A DNA stretch of 64,000 nt. It comes from Escallonia rubra. Its lineage: Eukaryota; Streptophyta; Magnoliopsida; Escalloniales; Escalloniaceae. Each line of letters opens with the position of its first letter. The first letter of the stretch is position 1. The position numbers and the translations under genes are program-made. Shown here one piece after another: positions 23,421-35,893 of the stretch. Below the pieces are notes generated by a model. The model saw only the letters and a list, made by a program, of their open reading frames with translations. It had not been told where the DNA came from and searched no databases. The stretch is taken from NCBI GenBank assembly GCA_033065855.1, contig JAVXUO010001056.1, positions 62,001-126,000 of the forward strand. The letters run 5' to 3'.

Positions 23421-24760
23421 AACGTAAAAGTGTATATTTGTGTGATTTCAATAAATAAAGAGAACCGAGTCTAATAAAGATAAACCTCACAAGTGCGATT
23501 GGTTGGTTACGCGAACGTGATTAACCCGACATAATTTAACCTCTCAACGGTTCTGCATAAACATTTGAAAATCACCATTCGCCACTCTCAAAGACGTGTC
23601 AAAGAAACCCAGGTAGCAAGCAACCCATTTGTAGTTTAGCCAAATCCGTCCATGCCATGGCCAATTGACCAACTCCTGCTGTCTCCGAGAATATTTCCAA
23701 GATGAGAAAGTTCATGAACAGAGGATGACAGGCGCTTTAGAATTTTATCACCATCAACATTAGAAGGTCAAGGTACAGTTGACACCGCAGCCGGGTTCCA
23801 TGTAAGATGACAAATTTTCTATGCTGACCACCCATGACGTGTCCTTTTATCTGTCTCTTCACCGGTCCTTTCTATATATATATATATAAAATTGCACACA
23901 TAATGACTGAAGACCATGTGACAGTCACAAACTATGGCACCCATCCACAAAAAAAATCAAAAAAAATTGTGGTGTTAGGCATGATTCTCACCAACCGAAC
24001 CCCATCCCAATTATTTATTGGTAATGGGTACTTTACCGGTTCAGTTTGTACATGAGATATAAACACTATGCTGAGAAAACATAACTGCATAAACAAGAGC
24101 AGGCATCCTATTTTATGGAATTACCCTTGTGAAGAAACAATATTTTAGTGCCCTCGAGACACTCCCTAAGAAGAGGGAATATTACTAAAAAATATATTAA
24201 CTAGCAAACTAGAATTCTATAGACCGGAATTGTTAAATTGAATTTGCAACGGAAAACAAGAGTTACGTTAAAATTTATGCCGAAGTTAAAGAATTAATTG
24301 GCCCTGCCTAGAAACATATTACTGATGAATACAGGCAATGTATTCATAAATAGAATGTAAAATCAAGTGCATAATCATCAACATCGGATGGTATCCTTAG
24401 ATTAAAGATCTAAGTAGCAAATAATTGGCACACTTTTTTGGAGTTGATAACAATTATTGTTGTCCAAACTTAACTACATGGATACAGATGCACATCGGAT
24501 ATCCACCACCTAAGAGAAGAGAAGATTAAGAAGCACATACAACTAATATTCTCACTTCTATTTTGAGCTATACCATTATAATTTACTGCTAAAAATTTAT
24601 GATGTTCATAAGTTTAAGTGTCGCTAAAAAAACTATTTAAATTGAGTTAGTTTCAAATAAGAGTGAAATCATAGAATAATTAGGAGAAGATCAGGGTGAC
24701 ATGGCTAGGAGTGGGACCCACCGAAGCTAGTGGATGTGCCACGTTAGCATGCCCACTACT
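23421..24760. other. Upstream region of the HLS1-like gene
   Basis: AT-rich DNA with no recognised coding sequence or bounded repeat. The right end should hold the promoter of the HLS1-like gene. Confidence 0.4.
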
Positions 24761-24768
24761 TATATAAA
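24761..24768 (+). promoter_or_regulatory. TATA box of the HLS1-like gene
   Basis: TATATAAA lies about 100 bp before the ATG at 24862. A GA microsatellite (24803-24823), common in plant 5' leaders, follows it in the expected 5' UTR. Confidence 0.55.
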
Positions 24769-24802
24769 GGAGACCGGTTGAAGCAACACCTTACTATAGT
24801 CC

Positions 24803-24823
24803 GAGAGAGAGAGAGAGAGAGAG
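24803..24823. repeat. (GA)n microsatellite in the HLS1-like 5' leader
   Basis: About 10 GA units between the TATA box and the start codon. Confidence 0.85.
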
Positions 24824-24861
24824 GGGCATAGCAAGCACGTAGTGCGACTCTGCAGCTAGGG

Positions 24862-27055
24862 ATGGTGGAGGAAAATTTGGCTATGGAGGTGGTGGTGAGA
24901 GAGTACGGTGGTGGAGAGAACGAGAAGGCGGCAGTAGAGGACTTGGAGAGGCGGTGCGAGTATTTTGGACAAAAACAAGGAAAACCATTACTTGTCACTG
25001 ACTTAAGGGGCGATCCAATATGCCGCGTCCGCAATTTTAAGTCGCATGTCATGCTGGTAATTCTTCTTGTTCAAAAGTATCTGAATAAAGTTACATATAT
25101 CTATCTTACTGTTTTCGATTAAACAGTGTTAGGAGTATGATCGTAAGTGCTGTTTAGTTTTTGTTAGTCCATGTCTTTTGATATTCTCTAGCTTTACCAT
25201 GTTTCTGTTGCGTGCTGTTATATTCATAAAATATATGAAACACTTGGCCTAAGTTCTAAGGTCGGTGAATACAGGTTGCAGAATTTGGAGAGGAGAAAGA
25301 AATGGTTGGGGTTATAAGGGGCTGCATCAAAACTGTTACAAGAGGGAAGAGAACATCAAGTGCTTATCCAGTGTACGTACGGCTGGCTTATATTCTGGGA
25401 CTAAGGGTTTGTCCTACACACAGGTGTTCCTCTCTCTCGCTCTGCGTGTGTGTGTGTGTGTGTGTGTGACATTGCAAACTATACTAGTCGAACCTTCATG
25501 TGAAGGGATCATGACTGAAGAAAAGTTAATGGTTTATTGGACATATATACTTTCCATACAAGGGAGTCAAAGTGGTGTCTCACCCGCAATTCGATTATTA
25601 GAAGATAGGGATATCCCGTATTCACGATATCCAATGAGTTACTCGCTTTGACAGCTTAAGCAAAGTTCAAATAATCACTTACTCTAATCTACATATGATT
25701 CATCACTTGTTCCTGTTTGCAATTATTAGTTGACATTTAAACTGCATATGTTACGCATGGCTTTTCATCTATTTGAGATTAACTAGTAGTAAAGAATTCT
25801 GGCTGCAATGGAAAGTAGATAGACATGAACCAAAGGAACTTACCAGCACAGTATATGGGAGAAAGCACAAAAGGGCCTTAGCTGCTAGCTACATGCATGC
25901 CACCATCGTTGGCTCTCGATCATAAGAAATTGTTCATGGAACATATTCCGCACACTCGTGCCCATTTAGTAAAGAGAAAGCACCTTTGGTCAAGCATCAT
26001 TTAAGGCCCCCAAGTGACGAGTGGAAGGTTATAACCTCTTTATTAGGCTTTTAAGTGAATTAAAGAGCACAAGTGGAAGGTTATAATAATCCCACAATTA
26101 ATCATGTAACCTACGTTCCACATGAATGATTACAATTCGATACTGCACTACTCGTTTAATACTGAGATGCTTTGCGTGCAGGCGGCTCGGTGTTGGCATG
26201 AAGCTTGTTCAGCATTTAGAAAAATGGGGCATACAAAATGGCGCAGAGTACGCCTACATGGCCACCGACTATAGAAACACACCATCTGTCAATCTGTTCA
26301 CTCTAAAATGCAACTATGTCAAGTTCCGAACTCCCGGAATTCTGGTGCAACCTGTCCACGCACATGACAAGCCGATAGGCTCTCGAATCGCCATCATTCG
26401 AGTCCCTCCTCACGTCGCTGCATCAATCTATCGTCGCGTCTTTGCCAACTCCGAGTTCTTCCCTCAGGACCTGGGCCTAATTTTGTACAACAAGTTAAGT
26501 CTAGGAACTTTCATGGCCTTGCCTAAAAAGTCCATCCCAAGTTGGGACATGCAATCTGGCGTGTTACCACCTAGCTTTGCCATTTTGAGTGTATGGAACA
26601 CTAAAGAAGTTTTCAGATTACAAGTAAAGGGGGTCACACCGTTGACATACGCCTGTTGCGTAGGGAGCAGGGTGTTGGACAGTTTGATGCCTTGGCTAAG
26701 GCTACCCTCAATCCCAAATGTGTTCAAGCAATTTGGGGTGCATTTCTTGTATGGACTTCACATGGAAGGGAAGGGGGCTGCGCGGCTCATGAAGTCTTTA
26801 TGCCACTTCGCCCATAATATGGCCAGAGATGATGCCGGATGCGGGGCCGTGGTGGCTGAGGTCGGCAAGAGGGATCCGGTTAGAGAGGCAATCCCGCATT
26901 GGAGGAAATTTTCTTGGCCGGAAGATCTATGGTGCATAAAGAAACTTGATATTGCGAAGCAGGATGACAAAGCTAACGAGAGTTATCGGCCTTACGATTG
27001 GATTAAATCTCGATCCTCATCCTCAATTATATTTGTTGACCCACGTGATTTCTAA
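24862..27055 (+). CDS. HOOKLESS1-like N-acetyltransferase, 3 exons
   Basis: Predicted GNAT-family protein related to Arabidopsis HOOKLESS1, which controls apical hook bending downstream of ethylene and light. Exons are 24862-25056, 25275-25423 and 26182-27055; total 1218 nt, 405 aa, close to HLS1. Conserved blocks are VVREYGGGENEKAAVEDLER, TDLRGDPICRVR, MVGVIRGCIKTVTRGK and LAYILGLRVCPTHRRLGVGM. The RRLGVG of the last block is the R/Q-x-x-G-x-G/A acetyl-CoA motif, split across intron 2. Exon 3 holds the family-specific C-terminal half (NKLSLGTFMALP, LPSIPNVFKQFGVHFLYGLH, EDLWCIKKL). A second in-frame ATG at 24880 (MEVVVREY) is closer to the HLS1 start and could be the true one. HLS1 paralogues are several, so I give no symbol. 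Confidence 0.92.
25445..25468. repeat. (GT)n microsatellite
   Basis: About 12 GT units at the start of intron 2 of the HLS1-like gene, some 20 bases after the donor site. Confidence 0.9.
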
Positions 27056-27299
27056 CCTTTTGTAGGATGCATCAAACGCTAGTAGTGATACTTTTTCCTT
27101 TACCACAGTTTGGTTAAGAATTCTGTATAATTTTGAACTGTAAAAAACGTGTCATGTTTCATGATCGAGGTAAGCCGTCTCACGGTTGGATGACTTTTTG
27201 ACGAAGCAGCCTACAATCCTGTTGGCTAAAGAACCAAAAAAAGCAATGATGGACCAACCAAATAGTAAAATAGAATATAGAGTACCAAAAGAAATTATG

Positions 27300-28602
27300 A
27301 TTAACTATACTTAAAACCCTATAGTTTGACAGTTTGTGCACTTTTTATCCTACTATTTTAATTTTGGCATAATTTACTTCACTCTTCGTTAATTTGTGTG
27401 CAATTTATCAATTGACGGGTTGAAGTTTAATTTTTTGGATGTCCATCAATTTTTCAGGGGTAAAATTATCACTCAGTTATTTTTTCAATCGTGGCATCCA
27501 CATCAGCTTCCTAATCCACTTGGCAACCACGTCATACACGCCATTGACCACTAATCAGCTTCTCTCTCTACACTTTCTCTCTCCCTCTCTATGTTATTTC
27601 TATGTTTTAGCCAGAAGCACCACAAAGACCAAACCCATGTCGATGCCAAGACCATCACCACCCAACACCAACACCAAGCCCACCCCATGACCAATACATC
27701 AAAGTCATCACCACCTAATTCGAAAACCCAACACCAAAACCACTATTGTGGTGTCACCACCATCACCACCCAACAACAAACCCACAATCGAGTCGATTTT
27801 TTTGTTTATGGGGTTTTGAGATTAGGGTTTTGATTTTGGATTCAACTTCAGAGGCGTTGGTAGGCATTGGCTTCGAATTGATTATGGCTAGGCTTATTGT
27901 GGTGGTGATGTTTGGTATAAGGGTGGTGTTGGTGGAAGCTTTCGGCGCTGGCAATGGTAGGGCGGTGATGGCTACGGTGGTGGGTGTTGGACAACACTTC
28001 GATACTGGGGATTGGACAATGCTGTTGTGGTAGGGGTTGGACGATGCTACAATGATGGAGTTTAGACCACGCTGGTGTCGGTGGGGGTTTGGAGGGTTGG
28101 CACTGCGGTGATGGTGGAGTTTGGAGCGTGGCAGTCGTAGGTGGTAAAATTTGGTGCGTGGCTATTATGGTTATTGGGGATGCTTTACGGTAGTGGGCGT
28201 GGGTGCTGGGGTTTGGTGCGTAGCTATGGTTGGCGGTGGGATTGGTTTGTCATTGTTGTCGTGGTGGTTGGTACGGCGGGGAAAGTTTTATTCCGATGGT
28301 AATGGTAGAGTGTCTTAACGGAGCAAATTGAGGAGGGTTCTGGGGTGGAGTTTTAGCCATTTTGGCCGGATGGTGGTAAGAGTTTAAAAGACGGAAGAGA
28401 GAGTGCCAAGCTGGATTAGGGACCAAAATGACAATTTTACCCCTAAAAATTTGACAGACATCTAAACAATTGGACTTAATCCCGTCAATTAGTAAATTGC
28501 ATACAAATTAACGAACAATAAGATGAATTATGTCAAAATTGAAATAGTAGGGTAAAAAGCGCACAAACTGTCAAACTATTAGGTTTTATGTGTAATTAAT
28601 CC
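27300..28602. mobile_element. Long-TIR element, 1.3 kb, with 11-bp duplication
   Basis: The repeat AAGAAATTATG flanks it at 27289-27299 and 28603-28613. Inverted repeats of about 180 bp (27300-27483 and 28425-28602) are closely similar and share, read inward, TAGTTTGACAGTTTGTGC, CCTACTATTT and AGGGGTAAAATT. The interior has CCACCACC and ACACCAAC runs on the left and GGTGGTG runs on the right. Frames inside lack recognisable domains. Long TIRs and a 9-11 bp duplication fit a non-autonomous Mutator-like element. It lies about 240 bp past the HLS1-like stop. Confidence 0.85.
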
Positions 28603-28613
28603 AAGAAATTATG

Positions 28614-29499
28614 CAAAGAATCTAGTAGCGCCTTTTAAGGCTTTACACCCTAATATGGCACAAACATTTCAAAAGAGTGTCAACTTTTGGGTGAACAAAT
28701 GCCTCTTTACTCGTTGCTCTAGTCCTTGAATTAAAGACAACCCACTCGACATGAAAGTTTTATAGCATGTTTAATAGAAACTATAGGGCTTTTAAGTTAT
28801 ACAAGCGGCGTATGATGGATTTCCGCTTATAGAGTTGCGATGGCAGGAGAAAAAGGTCTACCTCCCGCCATATTGGCTGCAAGCACTTGATCTCAGATGA
28901 AAAAACAAAAGGACATATAAAGGCGATTAATGCTTTCTAGATAGATATGCAATCGGTGAATTATGAAATGAGAGGATTTGTCGCTGAAGCAATAACTCTT
29001 GATGACATGTTTGCAAGTGTATGGATTATCTATCTCCCATGTGTTCATCTTTTAAGGGCATTTATCTTCGCTCCGTAAGGGACACGATTTTACCAACCAG
29101 CTGCAAGCAGATCGATATTTGGGAGTAACAAACTTGGTCCATGAGTCAAATTTTTGTTTCAACTTATTCTATCCTCAGTGGGGAAAAAGCATAGATTTCC
29201 GGCGAACTTGCTGCTACGATCAGAAATTAAAACACCGATGAATCAAACTGGTACGGCCAACTATGAAAGACACCAATTTGACACCACAGATTGAACAAAA
29301 CAATACATGCATGAGTACAGTTGCTCCTTCCAATTTGACTAGGTAGCGCCTCACTCAACTTAAGAAATGATTAAGCGGAATCTTTACTTTGTAGTCAATA
29401 TCACCAATTGGCAGAGTTTTACCTCAAAGGATCTTCATAATAGAAACTTCCACCATCCAAAATAGGGTAACATAAAGTTTTTAGTAGTGCACCAATAAT
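28614..29499. other. Region between the HLS1-like gene and the ABCC13 3' end
   Basis: The two genes converge here. The stretch should contain the ABCC13 3' UTR. No other feature was recognised. Confidence 0.4.
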
Positions 29500-32283
29500 T
29501 TACATCGCTGAAGCCTTGGCAAAACTTGAAAATCTGGAAAATTCATCTCGTAGAAGAACATGAGGGTTTCCTTGTTCAACCTACGCAAGGGCAAGAGAGA
29601 GAAGAGGTAAAGAATTCGAAGTACATAACAAAAGAGATTCAAAATTGGTTTTTTTAACAGAATTGACCACATTTACATTAGTCGGTAACGTTATTAGTGC
29701 TGACACTCGATGAAGCCCAATAATTGAGCACGGTATGAGGGCTATATACGACAACAGCATACATGAGATGCTTCAGAGAAGCCTAACCATGTTGCAGAAC
29801 TCGTCAAAGCGTGATAGTCCACACTTAATGAGGCCTTGACGCTAAAGGTATTGCTTTAGTTTGTTCTTTTGGGTCTGCTCATGTATAATAGGCTAGATAA
29901 AAAGCTTTTGCCCTGTTTGTCTTAACTATATTGAGAATATTGCATTTTTTCCTGCCTTCATTCTCTCCATCCTTTAATAAAATTGTCTACGGGGTTTTCT
30001 TCTTCTATTCTTCACATTGGCTTCCCGTCCTCTCTCTCTCTCTCCCCCTATTTCTACATCACCTAACGAAGTGTGTTTGCAAATGACCCTTCGACACATA
30101 AAAACTGTCCCTATACCCATTTTTGACTCATTAGTTGCTCTTGTTGATTAGCTGTTGCGCTGGTAAGAAGTCGCTACTTCACCTTTTCACTAACGGGTTG
30201 CTTCCTGGTGCTAGGCTCGTGCAAAACTTAGTATTTATATGACTCGTGACTAAGTGGCCAATATTACATACAATGGCAGTCATTGCAAAGTTAAAAGTTT
30301 TTTCTTTTCTTTACGGCTGTGGGGTTTACTGAAGATAGGTATCTACTTGAGGATTATCTACCAACCAATATTTGTACCCAATAGGTGGTGTCTTTACCTT
30401 CCTCTTGTTTTAATTGGTCTTGCAGCATGATTTTCAGAATACTGCAAACAATGCTCTATATGACACTGCCCTATATTCTGTATTATGGAGAACCTATGTT
30501 CCTCACCAACAATCGAAAAACAAAAGAGTAAGAGATGAATGATGATCAAGCTTTATAAGAAGTTTAGTTGCAATCTAAATTTGTGGAAGCATCTGGTTCA
30601 ATTTCGATGGTTTAGCAATATGCTAGTGGTAAAATAACTTAATAGCTGACCAGCCCTTAATTGCACGAAGCACGGGTAGGAGCAGGAGCAGGGGAGAGAG
30701 CTGGGTTTTCAGGTAGGAGTGGGAGCGCGTGCGGTTGCGAGGTTCCGAGGCAGGAGTATCACAAGAACTGGAGAATCCTGCAACTTAAGTTCAGCCAGAT
30801 GCACAGCACTTTCAAGGAAATGCTTAGCCTTCTACAGCTATATGTGTAATACAGAAATCCTCCAACATGTGTAATGACATAATAAGAACAGCACGTGAGA
30901 GAACTAATATCACTCTTAAAGGTTCACTGTGCAATATCTCGAGCATCTACGTCCTGAAATTCTGTAAGACCACTAGACATCCAACTCTAGAGACCAACAG
31001 GTGGGGGCAAATGGAATATGTTAGCTGGTGGAAGTCAATATCTTTTGCGAAGTGAAGTTGCTATAGCAACTCCAGCAGATCAGAATCCTACTACAGTTTC
31101 TTTTCAAAACGTCAACAAGAAACAGGTACTTCCGAAGGATGAACATACCAGGGTCCCTTGATCAAGAATCAGGATATTGTCCATGTCCAATACAGTTGAA
31201 ATCCGGTGAGCAATTGTGATCACTGTGATGCCCCTGCATTCACTTGCAATGGCATGCTGTACCTTAGACACTGTATGAGTGTCCACGTTGGCAGTGCATT
31301 CATCCAAGCACAGTACCTGAAGTTATGTAATATTGCTCAGCATATTATCTCTCTCTAGAAACACACAATAATGACTTGGAAAGACAGCTCAGGCTCTTAC
31401 CTTGGAAGATTTTAGAAATGCACGTGCAAGGCATAGGAGCTGCCGTTGCCCAACAGAGAACGATAAACCAGACCCTCTGACATGAACATCCAGTCCCCCT
31501 GCAGCTTTAATTTCTTCTCCGACTTGGCATTTCTCTAGAGCCTCCCATATTTTCAAGTCGTCACTCAACCTAAATGGATCTAGGTTATCCCTGTTAAGAT
31601 TTAGCGTTGAACACAAGCAAGCACAACTCAATTGATACCATCAATTATCACTAATGAATAAAGGATCGAATGTTATACGAGAAAGCTAACACCAAACATT
31701 CCGCTACAACAATCATTAAAAATCCCTTAAGGATCACTTCCCAAAGTATCAAGTTACCTTAGAGATCCTTCAAACAGAAATGGAGTTTGGGGAACAATAG
31801 CAAGATGAGAGCGAAGATCTCTTACAGAAACATCAAGTATGCTTACGCCATCCACCAAAATACGTCCTCTACATATTGGGTTGAGGCGGAATATGGCATT
31901 TAAGATACTGGACTTTCCAGCACCTGTTCTTCCAACAATTCCAATCTGATTTGAGTACCAACGTTAATTGTCAGCCTTGGAAAATAGATCACACATTCCA
32001 ATAGTTGAACACACTTTGCCTCCAAATAAAGGTTATTTTAACTGGATGTAAGTTTTCAGGGAAAGATAGGAAAAACATAACACTAATAGCATTACATGTG
32101 TAATTTTATTGGCATAGCTACCTGTGTACCTCCAGCAATCATAAAAGTGAGATCATGCAACGCAGGAGATGAAGATGGCACGTATTTAAGGGTTACATTC
32201 TGGAACTCAATCTGTCCTTGAAAAGGCCACTCCGGATCTAATAGCTGGCATCCCTGGAATTCTTCTTGAGGGATGTCCATATA
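29500..32283 (-). other. ABCC13: ABCC13 exons 32-36 (NBD2 and C-terminus)
   Basis: Exons: 32283-32122, 31945-31758, 31590-31401, 31316-31149, 29580-29500; residues 1200-1461. Domain blocks are [48 protein letters not shown] and [12 protein letters not shown]. The last exon lies 1.6 kb from exon 35 and encodes [20 protein letters not shown], ending SAM-stop, as expected of this class. Confidence 0.94.
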
Positions 32284-35200
32284 CTAGAATGGAGGAATCA
32301 AATTTTCATTTTTGCAATTGGACATTTTCATATACAACTGCATTAAATTTTCATGCAGTCCATACCTGAAGAACTCTCTCGACGGAAACCATTTCCTTCT
32401 CTGTTTCAGTAAAACTCGTCAAAAAGCTTCCTAACAACGATACGATTGGAGCGGCATAAGAAAGAGCCAAACCTACCTGTTGAAGAATGGGCCATCTTAG
32501 AACCCTTTGCTGGTTGCAGATAATACATTAAGCTGAACTAGTAACAGAACTTTCAAAAACTTTAGATCACTGAATGAAGATTGAAATTGAATAGACAAGC
32601 TACATATAGTCAATAAAGGTATTTAAAGGCTTTAACAACTTACCAGCCCAGGAGTACCTAAATTTATGGGTAGATATCCATGAGATCCAATAACAGCCAT
32701 CAAAGCAACAAATGAGACCACCACAGCTGCCAACAACTAAGAGAGCAAACTCGTTACTGTCAAGTGTCAAGTCACCACTTTCTCTGAAAGCTTAAGCTAT
32801 AGAAATGGGGCCCAACATTGTATGTTATGCTAACACTTCCCCTCATGTGCAAGACCCTGATTGCACGTAGAGAGACAAATTAAGGTACATCACCACCGAG
32901 TGTAAAACTGAGAAGAGGCAAAAAAATATAGAGGCGAACAAAATACAAGGGGGAAGAATTGAACTCAAGACCTAGCGAAACCATGTTAACTACCTACTTG
33001 CTTTAAAAGCTTAAACTATTAGCGACTGAGTCCACTGATTTATATCCTGCTCGAGAGTTGCTAATAATTGCAGACGTTTGAACATTTTGTATTACAGCAG
33101 CAATAATCAAGAGCATATATTTTGTCAATTTTAGTTGTAACAAACTATAGAAGTTTATATGGTTACCTGGAGGCGCAAGGAAAGCCACAAACTTGCTGTT
33201 AACTCTGTGTAAGACGTCCTCTGGTACAAAATTACATGCTCGGTGAATCTTGTTAAGAAGAAGTCCTGTTCACAAACAGTCTTAATTGGTTGCTAAATTT
33301 CCTCAATAGCAAAAGATACGCACAACTGTCAGGAAGCAAGCGAAAAACTCAACTTAGCAATAACCAAAAGTTAAAACTCAGAGAATGATCACACAGGTAA
33401 CAACTTATGTCTTTTACTCGTTCACATATGACTGCTCTCAATATTCAGCACTAACAACACAAGGTACACAACTATCATGATCATGAAATGAGTTTCAAGT
33501 CAAACACTATTCGCATGGCCCATCAGGCCCATGGGATGAGTTGGGACATTCACCTAACAGATGGCAGCTATAGACCGGCCCGTAGGGATTTTTAAGGTGT
33601 ATAACCTAAAGACTGCAATTTTTTTTTGGGTGGGGGGTGGGGGTGGGGGGGTGTATTTTCAAGACTCACCAAGCCCAGACCAGCAGGCTTATTATATATC
33701 AAGGTTAGGATGGTTGGCTATATTGCTAACCACTGTGTTTTTTATCATTTCCTCGTGAAATTTCCCGTTTCCCGTCACGTTAACAATCCTTGCAGATGCA
33801 ACATTTGCATTGTAAACTATGCTTATGCCATGTGCAATATCAATTATAATAACTGCCAAGTGCCTGTTGGCATAGAATTGGAAGTGCTATATACGCGAAA
33901 AGCATTAATTCAATCTGGCATATAAGGTGAAAGTGTATCTCATTAACTTGAAAGTAAGCAGATCTCTTATCGTAAGCATAGACAGAAAACCCAAACTTGT
34001 GCTAGTGTCTGGTTTAACTTCATACTTCGTACTGGAAAAGATGTATTTCGAAAATGAAGGGATAAGGCAAAAAAACAGATGATTTTATAACAAAAACATA
34101 AAGAAGAAGAAAAGACGTAAAACCGAACTTAAGTAACATCCCTATGAGAGAGTTAATAGTCTACCATTTCTGCAAATGACTCGTATGACTAGATTATAGA
34201 AAGAGCATATTACTTACCCTAACTAGGAATCTACTTGACTGTGGCTTCTAAGAGGTAGAATGAGACTAACATCTCAGGGATATAGCAATAATGTAACGTA
34301 CAACAAACTAATCAGACTGTCAAGACAGACACAAAAAACCCAGAATTGAAAACCCGAAATAAGCAGCGTTAATGGCAGAAAGTAAAGAGCACAATCCACA
34401 AATGCCATTTGGGCTAAAGCCCACGGCTATAAAGCATGGACACGGGTGCGATACGACTGCGGATAAGGGATACCTCAATTTGAAAATTTTAGGATCGGCG
34501 GGGATACAGCAAATTTTGTACATATTTTTTTAACTGCGTAAACTTGGTATTGAATTTCTAACACACTGAAACAGTTATAAACCGATATGAAACACTGTTT
34601 TAACACACTGAAACATTTTGTCACAAAAATCATAACCCACAACAGATATAAAACAAATAGTTAACAGTAAACAAACTGCTGTAGTGGCATGAAATTTTTT
34701 TGTCCAATTCACAAACCACAAGTCACAAAAAGAATTGGTCCAAGTCACAACCCACAGTTCGCAAAGAGAGAGGAAGACAGAGAAATGAGGACCCGCCATC
34801 TCCAGTGGTCGCTGGTGGTCACCTTGTGGCTGCCGGCCGCTACTCTCTCTCTCTCTCTCTCTCTCTCTGAGTGTCTCCCCTCTTCACATGTGAAGATCTG
34901 CCCAATAAGGCAAGTATAAGTTTTTTATTGAGTCAACTACTCGGTTGACCACTGTACTATTAGGCAAATTCAACTTTGATCACTGGACAACGATTCGTTT
35001 CAAAGTGACCAATAATTTTTTAAATTCATTTCAAGCAGGTCATTCGGTGCCTGCTGCCTCCCCGTTAAGACCCTTTAGTGAGGGATAGATTGGTCTGTTC
35101 ATCTACTTATTTCCCTCTCCCTATTCCCCTCTTCAATTCTTTCCCGCCCGCCTCCTCTCTTCTTTCCCTCTTCCTTCTTCCTCCCCACAACTGCTTTTCC

Positions 35201-35841
35201 CTTCTTCCTCCCCACCCCCACACACGCAACACCCGTAGTCCCACACACACACTGTCACAACCTCACCCCCCAAAAAAAAACAAAACACAGACCACCCCCA
35301 CCCCCACACACAGTCCCCCCACCCGCCCAACACAACACCCACTGTTACACACACGCACACTCTCTGTCATGGTGACACCCCCCACCCCCACATAGAGCAC
35401 ACACACACATGCATACCCCCCTCCCCTCCCCCCCCCCCCCCCCAAAAAAAAAAAAAGCACAACACCCACTGTCACACATACTGTCGTGACAAACCCCCAC
35501 CCCAACAAGCACAACACACACAGCACACAGTACGCAACACTGCCATGCCATTGTAAGCGTATGCACCATGTTTTCTGGAATGGGCTTGCTAGGCTTGAGG
35601 TCACTGGTGAATCTCATGTCGTGCCTTGACCTCTTCTGATGCCTTGTTGCTATCAATTCTCCGTCCAGCTTCTGATTTCTTTTGGATACCAAAAGTTGCG
35701 TGAGGAATCGATTCACTGTAATTGGTTTTGGTCATCTCGACTACTCGATACAGTGTGATGTCTGTCTGTTGTGCGTATGGGGGTGTCACAACAGTGTGTG
35801 TGCACGAGAGGGGTGGGGGGTGCACGTGTTACAGTGTGTTA

Positions 35842-35893
<52 letters not shown>

